Positions 31,337-38,396 of a DNA stretch of 64,000 nucleotides are shown here, in pieces. The DNA lies in contig NZ_CP030850.1 of assembly GCF_003325355.1 (NCBI RefSeq), positions 5,821,501 to 5,885,500 of the forward strand, given 5' to 3'. The stretch is from Runella rosea (GTDB lineage Bacteria; Bacteroidota; Bacteroidia; Cytophagales; Spirosomataceae). Position 1 is the first letter of the stretch. Each line of letters starts with the position of its first letter. The notes under the pieces were generated by a model. It worked only from the letters and a program-made list of their open reading frames with translations. It was not told where the DNA came from and searched no databases. The translations under genes were made by a program, and so were the position numbers.

Positions 31337-32770
31337 ATGAGAAAGTATTTTGCATTTGTTTTATTTTCCCTCATGGGAAGCGTGTTAGCGCAGACGGTTC
31401 CCAATAAGGCCCACGAAAATGCCATCAAAGAAATTAACCAAAAAGAAAAGATGTATGGCGCGATGGCCAAGCAGATTTGGAACTACGCTGAGGTAGGCTA
31501 TCAGGAAGTAAAAAGCTCCGCATTGCTTCAGCAACAACTTCAGAAAGAAGGCTTTAAAGTGCAGGCTGGCGTGGCTGAAATTCCTACGGCGTTCGTGGCG
31601 ACGTTTGGAGAAGGAAAACCCGTGATTGGGATTTTGGGGGAATTTGACGCCTTGCCCGGCCTTTCGCAAGACTCCATTCCTGTCAAAAAAGCGATAGGCG
31701 GCATAGCAGGTCATGCCTGCGGGCATCATTTGTTTGGGGTGGCTTCGATGGCATCGGCCATTGCCGTAAAAAATTGGCTCGTTCAATCGGGGCATAAAGG
31801 AACGATTCGTTTTTATGGAACACCTGCCGAAGAAGGTGGTGCGGGTAAAATATACATGGTTCGGGAAGGGTTGTTTAACGACGTAGACGTGGTATTGCAT
31901 TGGCATCCGGGAGATGGCAACAGTGCCAATTCTTCCTCTTCATTGGCCAACAAATCGGCTAAATTCCGTTTTCATGGTATCTCAGCCCACGCTGCAGGAG
32001 CCCCCGATCGGGGCCGTTCGGCTTTGGACGGCGTAGAGGTAATGAATTATGCCGTCAATATGATGCGAGAACACGTTCCTTCGGCTTCGCGGATTCACTA
32101 CGTCATCACCAACGGAGGCAAAGCCCCTAACGTGGTTCCTGATTTTGCGGAAGTATATTACACAATACGTCACCCGAGTCGTCAGTATGTTGTGTCTATT
32201 TGGGAGCGTGTCCAGAAAGCAGCGCAAGGTGCGGCGTTGGCAACTGGCACCACTGTGGAAGAAGAGGTCATAAGCGGTGTGCATGAACTGCTTCCCAACG
32301 AAGTGTTGTCGCAAGTCATGCACCGCAACCTGAAAACAGTCGGAGGGGTAAAATACACGCCCGAAGAAGTGAAGTTTGCCGAACAAATCAGTACTTCACA
32401 AGGTATGGGAATTCGTGAAATTATGTCGGCAGCCGAAGTGGATCCTTTGGCAACGGAGGGCGGTGGCGGTGGCTCTACCGACGTGGGTGATGTAAGTTGG
32501 AACGTGCCGACGGTGGGTCTACGTACTGCCACTTGGGTACCGGGCACCCCCGCGCACAGCTGGCAGGCGGTGGCGGCCGGTGGAATGAGCATCGGGCGCA
32601 AAGGCATGATGGTGGCGGCCAAAACATTGGCGATGACGGCCATTGATTTGTTTGAAAATGAAAAAACCATTGCCGATGCCAAAGCAGAATTTGACAAAAG
32701 GAGAGGTGCTGATTTTAAATACAACGCATTGATAGGCAACCGAAAACCAGCGTTGAATTACCGTGATTAG
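31337..32770 (+). CDS. Exported M20D amidohydrolase (AbgB/aminoacylase-like)
   Basis: A 477-residue protein with a signal peptide (MRKYFAFVLFSLMGSVLAQ). Metal ligands are visible: 'GHACGHHLFG', 'TPAEEGGAGK' and 'LHWHPGD'. 'GISAHAAGAPDRGRSALDG' is the dimerisation-domain signature of the M20D peptidase branch, which includes p-aminobenzoyl-glutamate hydrolase subunit B. It likely removes an amino acid from an N-acyl or amide-linked compound in the periplasm. A MocR regulator begins 9 bp downstream on the same strand and may control its expression. Confidence 0.9.
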   Translation: MRKYFAFVLFSLMGSVLAQTVPNKAHENAIKEINQKEKMYGAMAKQIWNYAEVGYQEVKSSALLQQQLQKEGFKVQAGVAEIPTAFVATFGEGKPVIGILGEFDALPGLSQDSIPVKKAIGGIAGHACGHHLFGVASMASAIAVKNWLVQSGHKGTIRFYGTPAEEGGAGKIYMVREGLFNDVDVVLHWHPGDGNSANSSSSLANKSAKFRFHGISAHAAGAPDRGRSALDGVEVMNYAVNMMREHVPSASRIHYVITNGGKAPNVVPDFAEVYYTIRHPSRQYVVSIWERVQKAAQGAALATGTTVEEEVISGVHELLPNEVLSQVMHRNLKTVGGVKYTPEEVKFAEQISTSQGMGIREIMSAAEVDPLATEGGGGGSTDVGDVSWNVPTVGLRTATWVPGTPAHSWQAVAAGGMSIGRKGMMVAAKTLAMTAIDLFENEKTIADAKAEFDKRRGADFKYNALIGNRKPALNYRD

Positions 32771-32779
32771 AAAGCTAGA

Positions 32780-34258
32780 ATGATTGCTTATCAGCGCCTG
32801 TTGACCATTGATAAAACGGCAAAACTGCCTGCATATCTCCAGCTGGCGAATCAGATGATGAGTTTGATTCGCGGTGGGGAGTTGCGGGCAGGTCAAAAGC
32901 TACTCGGGACGCGTCAATTGGCGCAGTTTTTGGGCATTCATCGTAAAACTGTAGTGCAGGCCTACGACGAATTGTTGGCGCAGGGATGGCTCGAAAGCCG
33001 AACGGGCAGCGGCACTTATGTGGTGGAGAATCTGCCCGAAATAAAACCGCAACCATTGGTTGACGGGCAAAAAGAGCGCAGAAACCCCGCTAAAACGGCG
33101 GGGTTTTCTTTCGACGCATTGCCGCATTTATGGCGCCCCGCGTTGGTTTCAGGGCAGGAGCTTCACTTAGACGACGGCTTCCCAGACCCTCGGTTGGCCC
33201 CGCTAAACGAGCTAACGAGGGCGTATCGTAGCAATCTTTTACAGGGAAATCGGTACGTGCGGCTAGGGTACGGAGATACCAAAGGCTCGGGGTGGCTGCG
33301 GCGGGAGCTTGCTCTGTATTTGAACGAAACCCGGGGCTTGAAAATCACCGAAGAGAATGTGTTGATTACGCGCGGCACAATGATGGGGCTGTATCTGGTC
33401 GCCACGGGCTTGGTGAAAAAAGGGGATAATGTGGCGGTAGGTGCACTGAGCTGGTCGGGTGCCAATATGAATTTTTTGCAGGCGGGGGCAAATCTGCTCC
33501 AACTTCCCATTGATGAGCATGGGTTGGTGGTGGATGAGTTGGAGCAATATTGTCAAAAACGGCCAGTTCGTTTGGTGTATCTTACTTCTCATCACCATTA
33601 TCCTACGACTGTTGCCTTGCGGGCCGACCGCCGCCTAAAACTCCTGCGCTTGGCCGAAGAGTACGGTTTCATCGTTTTTGAAGATGATTATGACTACGAC
33701 TTTCATTATTTGAGCAAACCTCTTTTGCCGCTGGCGAGTGCCGACCCCGCTGGTACGGTGCTGTACTGTGGCTCATTTACCAAGGCTATTTCGCCCGCGT
33801 TTCGGGTAGGATATTTGGTTGGACCCGAAAATGTCATCAATCATTTGGCCCAACTGCGACGGATTATTGACCGCCAGGGGGATTTGGTTTTGGAAAATAG
33901 CTTTGCCGAATTGCTCCAAAACGGCGTTATTCAACGGCATCTGCGTAAGTCATTGCGCGAATACCGCGAGCGTCGCGATGTATTTTGCGAATTACTGAAA
34001 ACACAGATGGGCGAGTACCTTGATTTTCAGATTCCTGACGGTGGTATGGCCGTTTGGAGTAGATTTAGGAAGGAAATTAATTTGGAACTTTTGGCTGAAA
34101 AAGCGCTAAAAAAAGAACTGGTTTTTTCGAACGGCAAACACCATGATTCGCCTAGCAATGCGCTGAATTCCACTCGTTTGGGCTTTGCATCGTCGACGGT
34201 AGAGGAACTTGAAAAGTGTGTGAATATTTTGAGAAATATAATTTTGAAGGGGGCATAA
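32780..34258 (+). CDS. MocR/PdxR-type GntR regulator with aminotransferase domain
   Basis: A 492-residue protein. Residues ~15-82 are a GntR winged helix ('RQLAQFLGIHRKTVVQAYDELLAQGW', given here only in part as the recognition segment, ending 'TGSGTYV'). Residues ~125-485 are a fold-type I aminotransferase domain, with PLP-binding Lys ~335 in 'GSFTKAISPAFRVGYL' and 'FEDDYDYDFHY' upstream. MocR proteins sense PLP or an amino compound. Some are PdxR, but no pdxST genes are present. The 9-bp gap after the M20 gene suggests a single transcript, and so a regulator tied to amino-acid or amide breakdown (inference). Confidence 0.92.
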   Translation: MIAYQRLLTIDKTAKLPAYLQLANQMMSLIRGGELRAGQKLLGTRQLAQFLGIHRKTVVQAYDELLAQGWLESRTGSGTYVVENLPEIKPQPLVDGQKERRNPAKTAGFSFDALPHLWRPALVSGQELHLDDGFPDPRLAPLNELTRAYRSNLLQGNRYVRLGYGDTKGSGWLRRELALYLNETRGLKITEENVLITRGTMMGLYLVATGLVKKGDNVAVGALSWSGANMNFLQAGANLLQLPIDEHGLVVDELEQYCQKRPVRLVYLTSHHHYPTTVALRADRRLKLLRLAEEYGFIVFEDDYDYDFHYLSKPLLPLASADPAGTVLYCGSFTKAISPAFRVGYLVGPENVINHLAQLRRIIDRQGDLVLENSFAELLQNGVIQRHLRKSLREYRERRDVFCELLKTQMGEYLDFQIPDGGMAVWSRFRKEINLELLAEKALKKELVFSNGKHHDSPSNALNSTRLGFASSTVEELEKCVNILRNIILKGA

Positions 34259-34320
34259 AACGTTAATAATTGGAAATCTCAATCTTTTCCTAAAAATTGT
34301 ACCTTTATTTTTTGGCACCA

Positions 34321-34908
34321 ATGAATATTGAAGACGTAGAAAATTATATTCTTGAAAAGCTTCGTAAAAGCCTTTCGCCTACGCTCTATTATCATGGGGC
34401 TCACCATACCGACGATGTTGTGGCTTCGGCGCTTAACATTGCGGCAGCGGAGGGGATCGTGGATGAAGAATCCTTGATTTTGCTCAAAACAGCGGCCCTT
34501 TATCATGATTTGGGCTTTATTACTACTTATCGCTGCCACGAAGAGGAAGGTTGTCGCATTGCGCGGCTTATGTTGCCTCATTTTGGGTACGATACTGTTC
34601 AGATTGAAAAAATTTGCGGAATGGTGATGGCTACCAAAATCCCGCAAACTCCCCATACGCATCTGGAACAAATCATTGCCGATGCCGACCTTGATTATTT
34701 GGGGCGGGATGATTTTTGGCCGATTGCCAATTCCTTGTACGAAGAACTTCGCGAACGGGAAATGGTGGCCGATATACAGGCTTGGAACAAAATTCAGGTA
34801 AGTTTTCTAACGGCGCATACTTACTGGACCGCGTCGGCGCAAGCAGGGCGAAATGCGCAAAAACAGGCTTATCTGGATGAACTCACTGAGATTATAAAAA
34901 CGTATTGA
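34321..34908 (+). CDS. HD-domain metal-dependent phosphohydrolase
   Basis: A protein of 195 residues. HD residues: His ~29 in 'YYHGAHHTDDVV', His-Asp ~62-63 in 'AALYHDLGF', and Asp ~121 in 'IIADADLDYLG'. The ATG at 34321 is chosen. A TTG at 34297 would add 'MYLYFLAP', which is not part of the HD fold, and a possible -7 element (TACCTTTA, 34300) lies there. It resembles the N-terminal half of Bacteroidota proteins in which an HD domain is fused to a PycTM membrane domain. Here a separate PycTM gene lies 1.8 kb downstream. A nucleotide phosphatase or phosphodiesterase role is inferred. Confidence 0.87.
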   Translation: MNIEDVENYILEKLRKSLSPTLYYHGAHHTDDVVASALNIAAAEGIVDEESLILLKTAALYHDLGFITTYRCHEEEGCRIARLMLPHFGYDTVQIEKICGMVMATKIPQTPHTHLEQIIADADLDYLGRDDFWPIANSLYEELREREMVADIQAWNKIQVSFLTAHTYWTASAQAGRNAQKQAYLDELTEIIKTY

Positions 34909-34928
34909 TTGGGTTGGAAATAGGTAGA

Positions 34929-34960
34929 TTTGTTATCATTGAATAATTGATTTATCTTAG
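34929..34960 (+). promoter_or_regulatory. Promoter candidate for the Uma2 gene
   Basis: TTTG (34929-34932), 20 bases, TATCTTAG (34953-34960), one mismatch from TAnnTTTG. The ATG follows 20 bp later. Confidence 0.5.
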
Positions 34961-34980
34961 ATAAAAAATATTTAGCGATT

Positions 34981-35436
34981 ATGGAAACACCCTCATTAGA
35001 ATTTGAAACAGAAGATGTTATGTCTTATAATCATGCTAAAATTACCTACAGGCTGGCTAAAATGTTGAGTGTTTATGATGAACAATACGATATTCTGCCC
35101 GAGTTGGAATTTGACTTATCTCATGGCCGAGCCAAGCCCGACGTAGCCATTTGTCATCGGAATAAAGTGAGTTGGTTAAGAGATATTATAAGACCTACTC
35201 AACCTCCTTTACTGGCAATAGAAATACTTTCACCTCGTCAGGCATTGAGTGATTTAACCGATAAATCGTTGGATATTTATTTCCCTTCGGGAGTTGATAC
35301 AGTATGGGTGATTATACCTCAGTTTAAGCAAATTACAATCATGACCGTTACAGGGCAGGAAAATATTTCAACTGGCATCATACACAATGCTACTACTGGA
35401 ATTTCTCTTGACGTAGGAACGCTATTTGCAGAATAA
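34981..35436 (+). CDS. Uma2-family PD-(D/E)xK nuclease-like protein
   Basis: A 151-residue protein of the Uma2 (DUF820) family. The Asp is in 'AKPDVAI', the Glu in 'LLAIEILSP', and a downstream Lys is in 'LTDKSLDIYF', followed by 'GVDTVWVI'. The fold is that of restriction-endonuclease-like nucleases. The biological role of the family is unsettled. It is a little shorter than usual and lacks the long N-terminal part of many members. It has its own promoter candidate and ends at a hairpin facing the hydrolase gene. Confidence 0.85.
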   Translation: METPSLEFETEDVMSYNHAKITYRLAKMLSVYDEQYDILPELEFDLSHGRAKPDVAICHRNKVSWLRDIIRPTQPPLLAIEILSPRQALSDLTDKSLDIYFPSGVDTVWVIIPQFKQITIMTVTGQENISTGIIHNATTGISLDVGTLFAE

Positions 35437-35450
35437 CCAGATTTTTTTTC

Positions 35451-35489
35451 AAGCCAAAGGCCTTGTAATAATAATCAGACCTTTGGCTT
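35451..35489. terminator. Hairpin between convergent Uma2 and hydrolase genes
   Basis: AAGCCAAAGG (35451-35460) pairs with CCTTTGGCTT (35480-35489). T8 precedes the left arm, giving a U tract for the minus-strand transcript. Confidence 0.65.
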
Positions 35490-35494
35490 TGTCA

Positions 35495-36526
35495 CTACTT
35501 CACCGGATTGGGCGGCGACAGCTGTGGGGCCATAAAACGGTAAATTTCCTCGCGTGACTCACGGGCCAATTTGGTGTCAATCCGGTTGAAAATGTGCCCT
35601 CCTGGAGCGTCCTGATAAATTTTATAGTCAAATTTCTTGCCGTGGGCTTTTAGGGCATTGATAAGCCCTTCCACTTCCAGCACATTCACATCTTCATCGT
35701 TGGTGTTGGTATGGACCAAAAGCGGGGTTTTGAGCTTGTGGGCGTTCCACATTGGCGACCGCCGCCGGTATTCGGCCACGTTTTCGGAGGCATCTTTGCC
35801 GAGGTGAGTTGTGGCTGCAAATTCATTGCGATAGCTCTGGGTTTTGTACCCCATCCGGGCAATCAAATCACTGACGGGCACACCCGCATAGGCCACGCGG
35901 TAGTCTTCTGGATGGTCAAAAATATTCATGAGGGTAATCATCCCGCCGTGGCTCCAACCCATAATTCCTACCCGCTCGGCATCTACTTGCGGCATGTTTT
36001 CGACGGCCCAACGCTTGCCCGCCAATACATCGTCGTTTTCGTAATCGCCATAATCAATTTGACGGTAAAACGCACTGCCGTAGCCCGTACTGCCTCGGTA
36101 TTCGGGGGCAATGACGATGTAGCCTTGGTCAATCAATTCCTTGACAATGTGCGCATTGAAGGTATTAAAATCGCCGTGTATTCCGCCATGAATGAGTACC
36201 ATGAGCGGCAGTTTTTTGGAAGAAGAAAATTTCTTTGGGACAAAAGTGTACGCAGGAATCACCACGGGATTGTTGGCGCCCTGTCCCGTTGGATTTTTGA
36301 CCACGTGCGGGGGCTTACTGGCGTAGCGAACTTTGTCGATGATGGCTATATCTCCCAATTTTTGATACCAAAGCAGGTCGTCGATGTTTTTGGTCAGGGC
36401 TTGGTCGGTAAAACGAAGGTTGTCTTCAAGTGCCTTGAGGCGGTCAGCGAGGTCGGTAGGGGGAGTTTGGGCTATCGCCGTTTTAAAAATGAAACTCAAG
36501 AGCAAAATAAAGTAATATTTACGCAT
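35495..36526 (-). CDS. Exported prolyl-oligopeptidase-like (S9) hydrolase
   Basis: A protein of 343 residues. The ATG whose complement is 36524-36526 begins a clear signal peptide (MRKYYFILLLSFIFKTAIAQ); a start at 36604 would bury it behind 26 extra residues. The alpha/beta-hydrolase core has 'LMVLIHGGIHGD' (oxyanion hole), nucleophile Ser in 'GIMGWSHGGM', Asp in 'NTNDEDVNVLE' and His in 'PGGHIFNR'. 'EYRGSTGYG' is typical of S9 peptidases. The usual N-terminal beta-propeller is absent, so it may be a short peptidase or an esterase. No operon partner. Confidence 0.9.
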   Translation of the reverse strand: MRKYYFILLLSFIFKTAIAQTPPTDLADRLKALEDNLRFTDQALTKNIDDLLWYQKLGDIAIIDKVRYASKPPHVVKNPTGQGANNPVVIPAYTFVPKKFSSSKKLPLMVLIHGGIHGDFNTFNAHIVKELIDQGYIVIAPEYRGSTGYGSAFYRQIDYGDYENDDVLAGKRWAVENMPQVDAERVGIMGWSHGGMITLMNIFDHPEDYRVAYAGVPVSDLIARMGYKTQSYRNEFAATTHLGKDASENVAEYRRRSPMWNAHKLKTPLLVHTNTNDEDVNVLEVEGLINALKAHGKKFDYKIYQDAPGGHIFNRIDTKLARESREEIYRFMAPQLSPPNPVK

Positions 36527-36673
36527 GGGTATAGAGGGTTTATTGATGGAAATAGAAGAAAAAAATAGTTCGCCGACGATGAAGACAATGGGTGTTTTCT
36601 TCATTGATGGCTATGAGTAAATATATTCTTAAATTGCGTATTCACAAAATCAGCATAGACACAATCAACATTT

Positions 36674-37270
36674 ATGGAGCAAGAACCGATGGAGTTTGCC
36701 AAACCTGAAAAAATCAAGGACAAAACCAAAAAAGAGAAAAAAAAGAAAGCCGACCGGACCGTTGAAACAATGTACCGCTCCACCTTGGCCAACCACATGC
36801 AACTGAGTACGTTGGCCGATCAGAAAGCGGGCTTGTTGGTGTCGGTCAATGCCATTATTATTTCGATTATGGCCTCCTTTATGGTGCGAGAATCGTTTGA
36901 CAATGCTTACCTGATTATTCCTACGTGCTTGCTCGTGGTGGTGTGTTTGTCGACCATTACAGTGGCACTTTTGGCTACACGTCCTTCGGTAAAGCCCCAA
37001 TCGCAAAAACTGGGCGCGGAGCATGTACACAAGATGGATTTGCTGTTTTTTGCCGACTATACGGCCCTTACGTTGGAAGAATACCAAAAGGCAATGAAAG
37101 AAATGATGGTCAAAGAAGACCGACTGCACGACAGCCTCATCAAAAATATTTACGCTCAAGGCAAGGTCATGGAGCGTAAATACCGACTTATAAAAATCGC
37201 CTACACGATTTTTATCTTTGGGTTTCCGATGGTGTTGATTTGTTATCTCATCACCTTGTATTGGGCTTAG
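36674..37270 (+). CDS. PycTM (DUF5706) membrane effector-like protein
   Basis: A 198-residue protein. A Lys-rich start (~11-26) leads to the family signature 'LADQKAGLLVSVNAIIISI' (~47-65), which runs into TM1 (~52-71). TM2 is at ~78-101, a cytoplasmic helical segment follows, and TM3 is at ~172-196. This is the PycTM domain used as membrane-disrupting effector in Pycsar anti-phage systems, where cCMP or cUMP triggers it. No pyrimidine cyclase lies next to it. In many Bacteroidota the domain is fused to an N-terminal HD domain; here a lone HD gene lies 1.8 kb upstream. A defence role is therefore possible but not shown. Its 3' end overlaps the convergent CotH-like gene by 4 bp. Confidence 0.85.
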   Translation: MEQEPMEFAKPEKIKDKTKKEKKKKADRTVETMYRSTLANHMQLSTLADQKAGLLVSVNAIIISIMASFMVRESFDNAYLIIPTCLLVVVCLSTITVALLATRPSVKPQSQKLGAEHVHKMDLLFFADYTALTLEEYQKAMKEMMVKEDRLHDSLIKNIYAQGKVMERKYRLIKIAYTIFIFGFPMVLICYLITLYWA

Positions 37271-38334
37271 TCGCCGTTTTTGATGGTAGGTTTGGTGCCG
37301 TTTTCTACCGTAAATACCTCTTTGATTGATTTGGGATTGTCGATGGTTTTATAAAACTCGTCGAGGTAGTTGATGGTGCGCTTGATGTAGCCTTTTTCGA
37401 GCTGTGGATTGTTTTCGTACAGGGCGTAAATTTGCGGTTTTACCCGCCTGAAATTATCAAATACCTGTTGATACACCGCGGTTGAATACGTAATGCCCCG
37501 ATAAATGCGCTGCCGTACTGAGTATAGGTTGAGGGCTTGGGGCGGGCGGGCGTATTTGGCCTCAATAATGCCCGAATGGTCAAAATCATAAGGAACCGCC
37601 GTGATGTAGGTGGTTTTGTCCAGCAGTTTGATATTGTGCAAATACGGTACCGACCAGTCTGAATTCCCAATCATGTATTCAAAAACCGCCACGGTAGCCA
37701 TGCTGACCGAGTCGATGAGGTACATAGGAATTTGTTTTCGATACATATTCTTGGCTTTGTTGCGTTTGGCCAGAAAAGTTTCATCTTCGAGTAAAAAGGC
37801 AAATCGGGTTTCGGTTTCGCGTTTGCCAGCCGAATCTTGATAAGTTACCCTTGCCAAGCGGGCGTCGAAACTATCGTCGGTGAGCAGGTTATACATTTTA
37901 TAGACCAAATATTCCTGAAAAATGTACTCTTCATTTTGGCAGTGCGTCACCAATTTTAGTAGATTCTGACGCTCAAAGATGGTGTTTTTATCTTTCTTGC
38001 TCGGAATATTCAGCAACAACGGAGGAAACGTACAGTTGGAGGGTGAGCGCCGAAAATTCCCCCGTACCTTCACCCTGATATTCAGGGCTACTTCCCCTTT
38101 TTTCTTTCGATTGTATTCTAATTTTGCCCACCGGTAAGGCTGCTTAGCATTTTTCCGGTCTTTCATGAGGGAGCTGAAATTGGTCGTGAGATTAAGCTCC
38201 AACATATCCTCTTTTTTGAAGAGAGGTCCCAATTTGACCTTAGTAGAATCTTTGGGTTCTTTTTGCGTAAAACCCTGTAAACTAAAAAGAAACAGGGCGA
38301 CGGCGATGAGGCTACGGTAGAATGAATGAGTCAC
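37267..38334 (-). CDS. Secreted CotH-kinase-like protein
   Basis: A 355-residue protein with a signal peptide (cleavage near 'GFTQ'). The central part has the order expected of CotH-type atypical kinases: 'IRVKVRGNFRR', then 'MIGNSDWSVPYLHNIKL', then 'ITAVPYDFDHSG', where Asn and Asp would bind Mg-ATP. The match is in pattern only and overall similarity to spore-coat CotH is low. A role in modifying envelope proteins or glycans is conceivable. Its stop codon overlaps that of the PycTM gene on the other strand. There is no operon partner; the kinase operon downstream starts separately. Confidence 0.6.
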   Translation of the reverse strand: MTHSFYRSLIAVALFLFSLQGFTQKEPKDSTKVKLGPLFKKEDMLELNLTTNFSSLMKDRKNAKQPYRWAKLEYNRKKKGEVALNIRVKVRGNFRRSPSNCTFPPLLLNIPSKKDKNTIFERQNLLKLVTHCQNEEYIFQEYLVYKMYNLLTDDSFDARLARVTYQDSAGKRETETRFAFLLEDETFLAKRNKAKNMYRKQIPMYLIDSVSMATVAVFEYMIGNSDWSVPYLHNIKLLDKTTYITAVPYDFDHSGIIEAKYARPPQALNLYSVRQRIYRGITYSTAVYQQVFDNFRRVKPQIYALYENNPQLEKGYIKRTINYLDEFYKTIDNPKSIKEVFTVENGTKPTIKNGD

Positions 38335-38396
38335 GGAGAAAGAGTTTTTTCGTTTTGGCTGATGTAATTTCGGATAAATGATTGCAAAAGGTAAAA

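Noticed and set aside
35711-36568. A 285-codon plus-strand frame opposite the S9-like hydrolase
   Set aside because: It is antisense to a gene with a complete catalytic triad and signal peptide, and its own translation has no family features.
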